A stretch of 6,645 nt of DNA from an uncultured bacterium (GCA_903920485.1 CAIXMG010000012.1:1-6645), one strand, 5' to 3'; counted from the stretch's first letter, positions 1 to 4,896 are shown. Made by a program: numbers and translations. Notes: a model not told the origin generated them from the letters alone.

Positions 1-37
1 CTCAAGGTAGTGCGTCTACCAATTTCGCCACCCGTGC
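1..37 (-). tRNA. tRNA-Leu(GAG), 5' half, cut by the window edge
   Basis: On the minus strand this reads as the 5' part of a class II tRNA: acceptor strand GCACGGG, then TG, a D arm with the GGTAGA loop sequence typical of tRNA-Leu, and an anticodon stem CTACC followed by TTGAG. With the usual seven-base loop the anticodon is GAG, which reads CUC and CUU leucine codons. The 3' half, including the long variable arm, lies outside the window, so the identity rests on the 5' half and on its resemblance to bacterial tRNA-Leu(GAG). A good promoter lies just upstream. Confidence 0.88.
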
Positions 38-47
38 ATGCCCCGAC

Positions 48-75
48 AGTATACAAAAAAATCGTCGTTTGGCAA
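48..75 (-). promoter_or_regulatory. Promoter of tRNA-Leu
   Basis: On the minus strand there is a -35 box TTGCCA (75-70) and a -10 box TATACT (53-48) with a 16-bp spacer rich in T. The predicted start is about 5 nt before the mature tRNA end at base 37. The -35 box sits at the tail of the adjacent palindromic repeat, so part of the promoter may have come from the repeat. Confidence 0.7.
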
Positions 76-130
76 CCAACCCCTCAGTCTCCTGCTTCGC
101 AGGATCCAGCTCCCCTTATAAAGGGGAGCA
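72..130 (-). repeat. Palindromic repeat, family II half-element (copy 1)
   Basis: Read on the minus strand it holds a perfect 9-bp stem with a 3-nt loop (GCTCCCCTT at 109-117 against AAGGGGAGC at 121-129), then a second perfect hairpin (TCCTGC, loop TTC, GCAGGA at 90-104), then a GAGGGGTTGGTT tail. A related element with the same stem and loop geometry lies at 4918-4960. It forms the left part of a composite repeat whose right part (150-226) points the other way. No coding sense is visible. It could form stable RNA hairpins, but it lacks a U-tract and does not look like a standard terminator. Confidence 0.7.
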
Positions 131-149
131 TCCTAATCTAGAGCCTCTC

Positions 150-226
150 TTGAAATCTCCTTAATCACTTACGTGGTCCTCCTCTTTCCAAGAGGAGGTG
201 GCCGTAGGCCGGTGGAGTGCGGTGAG
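150..226 (+). repeat. Palindromic repeat, family I half-element (copy 1)
   Basis: It begins TTGAAATCT, continues through CTTACGTGGTCC, then forms a 9-bp perfect stem with a 3-nt loop (CCTCCTCTT 178-186 against AAGAGGAGG 190-198) and a second hairpin GGCC-gta-GGCC (200-210), ending GGAGTGCGGT. The same order of blocks is found on the minus strand at 4896-4816 and 5560-5432. The tail ends just beyond the rplS terminator. Shared sequence outside the stems shows that this is a repeat family and not just any hairpin. Confidence 0.75.
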
Positions 227-232
227 ATAAAA

Positions 233-255
233 CAAAACCCCTTTCGGGGATTTTG
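233..255 (-). terminator. Rho-independent terminator of rplS
   Basis: On the minus strand, just after the rplS stop codon, CCCC-gaaa-GGGG is flanked by an A-rich left arm and followed by TTTTGTTTT. This is a compact GC stem with a U-tract, ending the tRNA-Val/pseudouridine synthase/rplS unit. Confidence 0.8.
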
Positions 256-693
256 CTATTCCGCTGAAACGTCTTCGGTAACGACCTCCTCCATCATGTC
301 TTCCGGCTTTGCCAGGTCGACGGTTGAGGAGAAGAATCCGATGAAGTTTCGCATCTTGCGACGGATGTCTCGGGTCACCTTCTCTCGGATGAAGTAGAGC
401 TTCGATCGTCGTACGCGCGTTCGTCGGATCACTTCGATCTTGTCGATTGACGGGCTGTACAGAGGGAAGATTCGTTCGACGCCGACGCCGTGCGAGATCT
501 TTCGGACCGTGAAGGTTCCTCCTGATTCCGTCCCGTGCTTTCGCGCGATGAGGAGCCCCTCGAAAAGCTGGATGCGGGTCTTGCCCTTTTCCTCGATCTT
601 CAAGGATACTCGGACGGTGTCTCCCGTTCGGAGGTCCAAATCCTTTCGGTTTGCGACATCCTTGGGGATGAATTGTGTAACATTAGTAGCCAT
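256..693 (-). CDS. rplS: 50S ribosomal protein L19
   Basis: L19 is a structural protein of the large ribosomal subunit, located at the interface with the small subunit. The 145-residue product has the family core at residues 1-105: GDTVRVS (24-30), RIQLFEGLLIARKHG (40-54), and the well-conserved stretch from GVGVERIFPLYSP (69-81) through RRSKLYFIRE (95-104). The length exceeds the usual 115 or so because of an extra tail, which includes an acidic end (residues 126-145, EDMMEEVVTEDVSAE at the terminus). The ATG at 693 is preceded by AGGAAA, giving a 9-nt gap from AGGA, and the family N-terminus starts here. It lies 92 nt downstream of the pseudouridine synthase gene on the same strand and is followed by a terminator, so it is probably the last gene of that transcript. 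It is the only protein gene in the window with a clear Shine-Dalgarno and a longer leader. Confidence 0.97.
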   Translation of the reverse strand: MATNVTQFIPKDVANRKDLDLRTGDTVRVSLKIEEKGKTRIQLFEGLLIARKHGTESGGTFTVRKISHGVGVERIFPLYSPSIDKIEVIRRTRVRRSKLYFIREKVTRDIRRKMRNFIGFFSSTVDLAKPEDMMEEVVTEDVSAE

Positions 694-700
694 AATTAGG

Positions 701-707
701 TTTCCTG
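701..707 (-). promoter_or_regulatory. Shine-Dalgarno of rplS
   Basis: The minus strand reads CAGGAAA, followed by CCTAATT and the ATG. The complementarity to the 16S rRNA 3' end is modest, but spacing is acceptable. It stands out because the other protein genes here have no room for such a site. Confidence 0.6.
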
Positions 708-734
708 ACTCCGAAGGTAATCGCGAAGATGTGC

Positions 735-762
735 CCTTGGCTCAAGGATGTTATTTGATAAC
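735..762 (-). promoter_or_regulatory. Two small hairpins in the rplS leader
   Basis: Between the pseudouridine synthase stop and rplS there are two adjacent perfect stems, each 5 bp with a 3-nt loop: GTTAT-caa-ATAAC (762-750) and CCTTG-agc-CAAGG (747-735), read on the minus strand. Ribosomal protein leaders often carry binding structures for autoregulation, so a role in control of rplS is possible, but short stems like these also occur by chance. I found no convincing promoter in this gap. Confidence 0.3.
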
Positions 763-785
763 CTGCGTACCTTAACATAAAAGGC

Positions 786-1508
786 TTACTTAATCAAGTC
801 CTTCATGTCATCCGGCGGCGGGGCGATGACCTCCTTTTCCTTCCCGTCCAGCATCTTGAACGTGATTCGTTCTGCGTGCAGGGCGGTTCGCTTGATCGGA
901 ATGGTAGGGACGCGCTTTCCGGCGTAAATAGGATCGCCTACGATCGGATGGCCCAAGTGCGACATGTGTACGCGCAATTGGTGGGTACGACCTGTCTGCG
1001 GATATAAATCCACGACGGCATACTTCTCGCCTTGGTATTCAAACTTTTTGGCAACAGTATAGCGAGTCACCGCGTCGCGCGTTCCCCGTGATCCTGATTT
1101 TGTCGTCCAGGCGCGGATGTTTGACGACGAACGGCCGATCGGCTGGTCGATAATTCCCCTTTCGTCGCGCGGCCATCCGTAAACGATAGCGACGTACTTC
1201 TTCTTAATCGTGTGCTCCTGGAACTGCGCCTTCAGGAACTCGAACGCTTCCTGGTTTTTGGCAATCAGCAAACAGCCCGAGGTATCGCGGTCGATGCGAT
1301 GAACGATGCCCGACCGCGCAATGTCGATCGTTTCGCCCTTGTGCTCTATCTTCATTTCCTCGCCGACATCCTTCAGTTCGGGATAGTTCTTCATGATCCA
1401 ATCCACGACGCTTGCTTCCTCGTGCCGTCCGTCACCATGCACAATCAAACCGCTTGGCTTGTTGATGACCAAAAGATCCGGCGTCTCAAAGAGGACGATG
1501 GGTTTCAT
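786..1508 (-). CDS. RluA-family RNA pseudouridine synthase (RluD-like)
   Basis: It isomerises specific uridines in rRNA or tRNA to pseudouridine. The 240-residue product shows the family signature HRIDRDTSG (70-78), with the catalytic aspartate at D73, together with KPSG (17-20), the substrate-site motif GRTHQLRVH (173-181) and LHAERI (210-215). RluC and RluD of E. coli are over 300 residues and carry an N-terminal S4 domain; this protein starts directly at the catalytic domain, as RluA does, so the target site cannot be read from the sequence. A longer frame to 1571 exists, but those 21 residues are translated tRNA-Val and are not part of the gene. The ATG at 1508 lies 5 nt from the mature tRNA 3' end, leaving no room for a Shine-Dalgarno. 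It is followed by rplS on the same strand. Confidence 0.93.
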   Translation of the reverse strand: MKPIVLFETPDLLVINKPSGLIVHGDGRHEEASVVDWIMKNYPELKDVGEEMKIEHKGETIDIARSGIVHRIDRDTSGCLLIAKNQEAFEFLKAQFQEHTIKKKYVAIVYGWPRDERGIIDQPIGRSSSNIRAWTTKSGSRGTRDAVTRYTVAKKFEYQGEKYAVVDLYPQTGRTHQLRVHMSHLGHPIVGDPIYAGKRVPTIPIKRTALHAERITFKMLDGKEKEVIAPPPDDMKDLIK

Positions 1509-1513
1509 AGGTG

Positions 1514-1586
1514 TGCGCGATGAGGGGCTCGAACCCCCGACCTTCTCGGTGTAAACGAGTTGCTCTACCAACTGAGCTAATCGCGC
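1514..1586 (-). tRNA. tRNA-Val(UAC)
   Basis: On the minus strand a full cloverleaf can be drawn: acceptor GCGCGAT pairing with ATCGCGC, D stem GCTC/GAGC, an anticodon stem closing CTCG/CGAG with loop TTTACAC (anticodon TAC), variable loop, and a T arm GGGGG-TTCGAGC-CCCTC with one weak pair. The outermost anticodon-stem pair is A-A, a minor irregularity. The discriminator is A and the next bases are CAC, so CCA is not encoded and must be added after transcription. It heads the transcript that continues into the pseudouridine synthase gene. Confidence 0.95.
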
Positions 1587-1592
1587 ATGTCC

Positions 1593-1619
1593 TGCCGAAG
1601 CCTTGTGCGAAGGCGGGCA
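1593..1619 (-). other. Hairpin in the tRNA-Val 5' leader
   Basis: TGCC-gaa-GCCTT-gtgcg-AAGGC-g-GGCA forms an interrupted 9-bp stem between the predicted transcription start and the mature 5' end of tRNA-Val. It would be removed by RNase P. It is GC-rich and resembles dispersed intergenic palindromes in character, but no second copy is present in this window. Confidence 0.45.
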
Positions 1620-1631
1620 TTTACAGGGCGT

Positions 1632-1659
1632 ACTGTAGCATATTTACTTGGTATTGCAA
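1632..1659 (-). promoter_or_regulatory. Promoter of tRNA-Val, pseudouridine synthase and rplS
   Basis: On the minus strand TTGCAA (1659-1654) and TACAGT (1637-1632) are separated by 16 bp. This is the only good promoter seen upstream of tRNA-Val, and it probably also serves the two protein genes downstream. It interleaves with the promoter for tRNA-Arg on the other strand. Confidence 0.6.
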
Positions 1660-1671
1660 AGGTGTTACGCT
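1643..1671 (+). promoter_or_regulatory. Promoter of tRNA-Arg
   Basis: TTTACT (1643-1648, 4 of 6 to consensus) and TACGCT (1666-1671) have a 17-bp spacer, with a TG one base before the -10 box (extended -10). The predicted start is about 9 nt before the mature tRNA. The hexamers are weaker than those of the other tRNA genes here. Confidence 0.45.
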
Positions 1672-1686
1672 GGCTTCGTCACCATT

Positions 1687-1761
1687 GCCCCCGTAGTTCA
1701 ATGGATAGAACAGGAGACTTCTAAGCTCTTGATCTAGGTTCGATTCCTGGCGGGGGCACCA
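1687..1761 (+). tRNA. tRNA-Arg(UCU)
   Basis: Acceptor GCCCCCG pairs with CGGGGGC; D stem GTTC/GAAC; anticodon loop CTTCTAA gives anticodon TCT, reading AGA and AGG; T loop TTCGATT. The 3' CCA is encoded (1759-1761), unlike the tRNA-Val and tRNA-Ser in this window. The innermost anticodon-stem pair is A-G, so the closed stem has four pairs. A terminator follows directly. Confidence 0.95.
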
Positions 1762-1764
1762 ACC

Positions 1765-1790
1765 AAAAATCCCCTTTCGGGAAATTTTGT
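1765..1790. terminator. Bidirectional terminator between tRNA-Arg and the membrane-anchored protein gene
   Basis: A-rich, TCCC-ctttc-GGGA stem, then ATTTTGTT on the plus strand and an equivalent U-rich tail on the minus strand. It lies between converging units, 4 nt after the tRNA and touching the stop codon of the minus-strand gene. Confidence 0.65.
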
Positions 1791-2536
1791 TAGTTAGCCA
1801 TGTTGGGATTTCCTCCGCTCAACCATTCTTGCTCTTTCTGAATTGTTTGAATTTGTTCTGTACTTGAAACAGGAGTTGCGACCGCAGGATCAAGCGCGAC
1901 GATCGTCTGCGTCAAAGCGCTTGATTGCGCTCCCCCGCTGTTTTGAACTACCACGAAGTTGTCGGCACTGAGTGGTACGATCTGCGTGCCGAATCGCGAC
2001 GTTCCTGCGAATTCATGCAACCCGCCCATCGTGTTGTTTGAAATATTTGCCGCCGTCGTTTGGCCCCCTTCGTCCGGGGAAGCCGTCATCATCCACAGAT
2101 GCGTCGTCGTATCAAAGTAATACGTCACTGGACCGATGGGACCCGCTCCACCCGTATCCGTAATCGTCCTGGTCGTCGAACGGGCTTCCTGAATGAGGAT
2201 GTCCGGCGAACTTTCTCCTGGTGCCTGAAGGGCGAGCTTCTTTACTACGGTTGCACTCTGAAGCCGTGCCCCAAACGGCAGATTCTGCGGAGAAGGAATG
2301 ACCGTCCAGTTTGAAGGATACCAGAATGAGAACCCGAGCGACGCATCAGTGTATTTGGTCATGCCGTCAACGGAAATAGGCGTGGGCGCCGTCGTTCCAG
2401 AAACTGAAGCGCCCGTTGTCGGGATGGTAGCGGTCGTCGTTACGGAAACCGTTGCCGGATGCGGTCTGAATGCAAGGTAGGCGAGGATCGCAATGACGAT
2501 TAGTATGAGGATTCCGATCGTGGTGTTTTTGTTCAT
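1790..2536 (-). CDS. Membrane-anchored protein of unknown function, Thr/Ser/Pro-rich linker
   Basis: I do not recognise a specific family. The 248-residue product begins with MNKNTT, then one hydrophobic segment (about residues 7-23) without a lipobox cysteine, so it is probably a signal anchor with the rest outside the membrane. Residues 28-57 are rich in Thr, Ser, Ala and Pro, as expected for a flexible linker or a cell-wall-spanning region. The folded part opens with YTDASLGFSFWYPSNW (62-77), a pattern known to me from many short secreted proteins with a PsbP-like or related fold, but that link is a weak inference. The C-terminus is polar. It lies 35 nt downstream of the PilM-like gene on the same strand, so the two may be co-transcribed, although it also has its own possible promoter. 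The ATG at 2536 has no Shine-Dalgarno. Confidence 0.8.
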   Translation of the reverse strand: MNKNTTIGILILIVIAILAYLAFRPHPATVSVTTTATIPTTGASVSGTTAPTPISVDGMTKYTDASLGFSFWYPSNWTVIPSPQNLPFGARLQSATVVKKLALQAPGESSPDILIQEARSTTRTITDTGGAGPIGPVTYYFDTTTHLWMMTASPDEGGQTTAANISNNTMGGLHEFAGTSRFGTQIVPLSADNFVVVQNSGGAQSSALTQTIVALDPAVATPVSSTEQIQTIQKEQEWLSGGNPNMAN

Positions 2537-2543
2537 ATACTCT

Positions 2544-2571
2544 ATGGTACGCTTAAACGGAACTTTGTCGA
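2544..2571 (-). promoter_or_regulatory. Possible promoter of the membrane-anchored protein gene
   Basis: On the minus strand TCGACA (2571-2566) and TACCAT (2549-2544) are 16 bp apart, and the start codon follows 7 nt after the -10 box. The -35 box overlaps the end of the upstream gene. The -10 is a 4-of-6 match, so this could be chance and the gene could depend on read-through from the PilM-like gene. Confidence 0.4.
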
Positions 2572-3663
2572 CTAGCGCCTCACATCAAGATACAAAAGTG
2601 CGAGCGATAGCGGTTCCGCATACGTCAGTGTTTCATGTGCTGGAAGGTTCAAGACCGGCGCACGCTGGTCGGCATGGCTTGCCCAGACGTCAATTTCGCG
2701 GATTTCAAGATTCGTCTTCTCGCCCAAAAATGCGGCAAGACCCCGGACAAAGAGTCCCTCACCATAGACGACCAGCGTGTCCGTCGTGAATCGGTGCCCG
2801 TACATCTTGTAAGGCTCTCGCCCGATCGCGATCAATTGCGAATCGACACTGCGATAGATCGGCGCCAGGGCCAGATACAATTCGCCCAGCAGTCCGTTGT
2901 CAGGATGAGTTTTCAAAATGCCGTGGCGCGCGATGATCTTTTCCGCATAAGCGTGATCAACGCCCAGAAACCGCACGATTGCATCGTATAGGTGCTCCGC
3001 CCCGACAGAAACAACTTCCTGAGATACCAAGTGGTTACCGTTCAATAATGCAACGGTGCTTTTGTGGGTTCCGAATGACACCAACACGATTCCTGTCCCC
3101 GTCGGAATGCCTAAACATGCTTGCGCCACCGCATGATGTGCCGTCTCCACGTGCCGGACTGCGATGCCAGCCTGCTTGAACAACCGCGCCAGGTGCTCGA
3201 CATATCGCTTCGGAACCAGGGTCACGTGAACATCGTATCCGAATGACGTCTCGAGAATGATGTCATACTCGCAGATGTAATCAGCGAATTGCAGGAGGTT
3301 GTTCGCCTCGCAGTAGGTCTTTATGTGGTCGACGATAACATCCCCCATCTCGCGCGACGACTCCTTGGAAATATGAGTATGGAACATCACCGCCTGCTGA
3401 TCGGGGATCACGACGTTGATTTCCGGATTTTTCGGATCAAGTTCCACGTTAGAAACCAACACACGAAGCCGCGACACAAAAGCCGCGTCATCGATGATCT
3501 GATCGTCTGAATTAATTACCAGCGCTCCCATGGGATCGGACCCGTAACCCACAACTTGGATACCTTCTTTCTGACGCATCACTGATATGTAACGAAGAGT
3601 TCCGTTGTCGATCGAAAACGCGGTCGATCGCTTTGAATTGTTGAAACGCGAGAAAAGACTCAT
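2572..3663 (-). CDS. PilM-like actin-fold ATPase-type protein
   Basis: PilM is the cytoplasmic actin-like member of type IV pilus and competence systems; it binds the PilN N-terminus and is related to FtsA. The 363-residue product fits that fold and length: a phosphate-1 strand-turn AFSIDNGTLRYISV (15-28, D19), a middle region that would hold the inserted subdomain, a phosphate-2 region VLVSFGTHKSTVALL (193-207), and a late glycine motif VVYGEGLFVRGLAAFLG (298-314). In the phosphate-2 turn the usual Asp of DxG is replaced by S196, so nucleotide hydrolysis is doubtful. No pilN, pilO or pilus ATPase lies nearby; the only partner is the membrane-anchored protein downstream. The frame is open to 4026, but family-like sequence starts at the ATG at 3663, where a -10 box precedes it by 6 nt. 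Assignment is at superfamily level. Confidence 0.75.
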   Translation of the reverse strand: MSLFSRFNNSKRSTAFSIDNGTLRYISVMRQKEGIQVVGYGSDPMGALVINSDDQIIDDAAFVSRLRVLVSNVELDPKNPEINVVIPDQQAVMFHTHISKESSREMGDVIVDHIKTYCEANNLLQFADYICEYDIILETSFGYDVHVTLVPKRYVEHLARLFKQAGIAVRHVETAHHAVAQACLGIPTGTGIVLVSFGTHKSTVALLNGNHLVSQEVVSVGAEHLYDAIVRFLGVDHAYAEKIIARHGILKTHPDNGLLGELYLALAPIYRSVDSQLIAIGREPYKMYGHRFTTDTLVVYGEGLFVRGLAAFLGEKTNLEIREIDVWASHADQRAPVLNLPAHETLTYAEPLSLALLYLDVRR

Positions 3664-3669
3664 GCGAAA

Positions 3670-3678
3670 AGTATAGCA
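3670..3678 (-). promoter_or_regulatory. Extended -10 promoter of the PilM-like gene
   Basis: On the minus strand TGCTATACT is followed by 6 nt and the ATG, placing the expected +1 at the A of the start codon. No -35 match is seen at 16-18 bp. The box is the mirror image of the dedA-family promoter at 3688-3696. Confidence 0.7.
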
Positions 3679-3687
3679 TAGCTCTTG

Positions 3688-3696
3688 TGCTATACT
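3688..3696 (+). promoter_or_regulatory. Extended -10 promoter of the DedA-family gene
   Basis: TGCTATACT, 6 nt, then ATG at 3703. The TG-n-TATACT form can work without a -35 box, and none is visible. A leaderless transcript is predicted. Confidence 0.7.
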
Positions 3697-3702
3697 CACC
3701 TT

Positions 3703-4305
3703 ATGTTTCACCACTTTGACCTGCCTACGTTCGTAAATGCGATCGGCTACATCGGACTGTTCCTGCTGGTGTTCACGGAATCTGGGCTGTTCTTCGGATT
3801 TTTCCTTCCAGGCGACAGTTTGTTGTTTACCGCGGGCATCCTTGCGGCCAGCGGGCACTTTCTGATCGTTCCCATTATTCTGGTCGTGCTTGCCGGCGCG
3901 ATCCTCGGTGACTCCGTCGGATACTATTTCGGCGCAAAGGCAGGACCATTCCTGTTCAAGCGCAACGATTCCCGTTTTTTCAAGAAGGCACACCTTGAAC
4001 GATCCGCTGCCTTTTACGAAAAACACGGATCGAAGACGATTCTTCTGGCACGGTTTGTCCCCATCGTCAGGACGTTCGCACCCATCGTCGCGGGAGCATC
4101 GCTCATGGAATACCGCAGGTTCCTGCTGTGGAACGCGATCGGCGGAGTCCTGTGGACGCTGCTCCTTACCCTTCTGGGATATGGACTCGGCAATAGCATT
4201 CCGAACGTCGACCGTTACCTGCTTCCGATTATCGCGCTCGTCGTCGTGATCTCATTTCTGCCCGTACTGTGGAACATGTACCAGCAGAATAAAAAGGCTC
4301 AATAA
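3703..4305 (+). CDS. DedA/SNARE-associated (VTT-domain) family membrane protein
   Basis: DedA proteins are multi-pass inner-membrane proteins; characterised members transport undecaprenyl phosphate or other lipids across the membrane. The 200-residue product has the expected order of motifs: a hydrophobic start with E26, re-entrant motif FFLPGDS (33-39), hydrophobic 40-68, GDSVGYYFG (69-77), a basic loop (86-100), the signature ARFVPIVRTFAPIVAG (116-131) with R117 and R123, then GGVLW (147-151) and two closing hydrophobic segments with a short basic tail. Length is usual for the family. The start at ATG 3703 is chosen because TGCTATACT lies 6 nt before it; the six extra residues possible upstream are promoter. 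It is a lone plus-strand gene, divergent from the PilM-like gene, and ends at a strong terminator. Substrate cannot be told from sequence. Confidence 0.95.
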   Translation: MFHHFDLPTFVNAIGYIGLFLLVFTESGLFFGFFLPGDSLLFTAGILAASGHFLIVPIILVVLAGAILGDSVGYYFGAKAGPFLFKRNDSRFFKKAHLERSAAFYEKHGSKTILLARFVPIVRTFAPIVAGASLMEYRRFLLWNAIGGVLWTLLLTLLGYGLGNSIPNVDRYLLPIIALVVVISFLPVLWNMYQQNKKAQ

Positions 4306-4340
4306 AAAACCAGATCTGTATGATCTGGCTTTTTATTTAG
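4304..4340. terminator. Bidirectional terminator between the DedA-family and tRNA-binding protein genes
   Basis: A perfect 7-bp stem (CCAGATC 4310-4316, loop TGTAT, GATCTGG 4322-4328) is flanked by A6 on the left and CTTTTTATTT on the right, so it can stop transcription from both converging genes. It overlaps the DedA stop codon and ends 7 bp before the other gene's stop. Confidence 0.92.
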
Positions 4341-4346
4341 AGACTT

Positions 4347-4778
4347 TTATCGCACCTTGCTGCCCGGTTCTACCGGCTCATCAGGAACCAGGAACACCGG
4401 CTGGCCTTCCCTGCCGTCAACGGCCATCAGCATGCCGTGCGACACGTAACCCTTGATCTCGCGAGGTTCGAGGTTCACGACGTACAGCACCTGCTTGCCG
4501 ATGAGTGATTCGTAATCGGGATAATATTCCTTGATGCCTGAAATAATCTGGCGGATGTCACGGTCTTCCACGATGCCTTCCTGGCCGCCGAGCTTCGCAA
4601 GCTCTTCCTCGGTCAGGACGGAATCTGTTTCCGGCAAAACGTCCAATGCCGACTTCTTAATGCCAAAATCGATCTGACAGCGAAGCAGCTTGTCGGTTCC
4701 TTCAACAGGTTCGATCTCGCGGATCGTCCCGATGCGGATGTCCATTTTCTTGAATTGGTCGTAGGTGATGTATTCCAT
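4347..4778 (-). CDS. Standalone tRNA-binding domain protein (MetRS C-terminal / Trbp111 type)
   Basis: The 143-residue product is a single OB-fold tRNA-binding domain, as found at the C-terminus of methionyl-tRNA synthetase and in free Trbp111-like proteins that bind structural features of tRNA. Matching parts are YDQFKKMDIRIGTIREIEPVEGTDKLL (in residues 6-32), RQIISGIKEYY (76-86), LIGKQVLYVVNLEPREIKGYVSHGML (in 92-117) and the end VEPGSKVR. Between the second strand and RQIISGI there is an extra stretch of about 30 residues (40-74), mostly polar or acidic, that ordinary members lack. No synthetase catalytic domain is present, so it may act in trans with MetRS or as a general tRNA chaperone. 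ATG 4778 is preferred over 4817 or 4796, because MEYITYDQF is the usual start and the upstream codons overlap the promoter. Database entries of this type are often called MetRS beta subunit. Confidence 0.85.
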   Translation of the reverse strand: MEYITYDQFKKMDIRIGTIREIEPVEGTDKLLRCQIDFGIKKSALDVLPETDSVLTEEELAKLGGQEGIVEDRDIRQIISGIKEYYPDYESLIGKQVLYVVNLEPREIKGYVSHGMLMAVDGREGQPVFLVPDEPVEPGSKVR

Positions 4779-4786
4779 ATTCTCCA

Positions 4787-4795
4787 AGTATAGCA
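4787..4795 (-). promoter_or_regulatory. Extended -10 promoter of the tRNA-binding protein gene
   Basis: On the minus strand TGCTATACT, followed by TGGAGAAT and the ATG at 4778. The expected +1 falls 1-2 nt before the start codon, so the GGAG-like bases would be mostly outside the mRNA. No -35 match. Confidence 0.65.
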
Positions 4796-4796
4796 T

Positions 4797-4808
4797 AGTG
4801 ACGTCACT
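4797..4808. promoter_or_regulatory. Perfect 12-bp palindrome AGTGACGTCACT next to the promoter
   Basis: The palindrome lies one base upstream of the TGCTATACT box, in the spacer region of the promoter. Size and place suit an operator for a dimeric regulator, but there is one copy only and no regulator gene nearby, so this is a guess. Confidence 0.35.
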
Positions 4809-4815
4809 CAGTTTC

Positions 4816-4896
4816 ACCGTACCCCTCCGCCTCGCAGGGCCTCGGCACCTCCCCTATCTAGGGGAGGACAACGTAAGCGAGACCAATAGATTTCAA
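4816..4896 (-). repeat. Palindromic repeat, family I half-element (copy 2)
   Basis: On the minus strand: TTGAAATCT, then CTTACGTTGTC, a 9-bp perfect stem (CCTCCCCTA 4848-4856 with TAGGGGAGG 4859-4867), a GC-rich block and the tail GGAGGGGTACGGT. Same block order as 150-226 in the opposite orientation. Its tail ends 7 bp from the 12-bp palindrome and about 20 bp from the -10 box of the tRNA-binding protein gene. Confidence 0.75.

Noticed and set aside
72..226. CRISPR array
   Set aside because: The repeats here are two oppositely oriented palindromic elements without regular spacers, and no cas-like gene is present.
440..775. Plus-strand frame over rplS
   Set aside because: It is a shadow of the well-supported rplS gene; the product shows no family features.
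1509..1571. N-terminal extension of the pseudouridine synthase by 21 residues
   Set aside because: The extra codons are tRNA-Val sequence. The catalytic domain begins after the ATG at 1508.
1511..1696. Plus-strand frame starting MCAMRGSNPRPSRCKRV
   Set aside because: This is the reverse complement of tRNA-Val read as protein, a well-known false prediction over tRNA genes.
3664..4026. N-terminal extension of the PilM-like protein by 121 residues
   Set aside because: The stretch is antisense to the DedA gene and its promoter, with no family resemblance.
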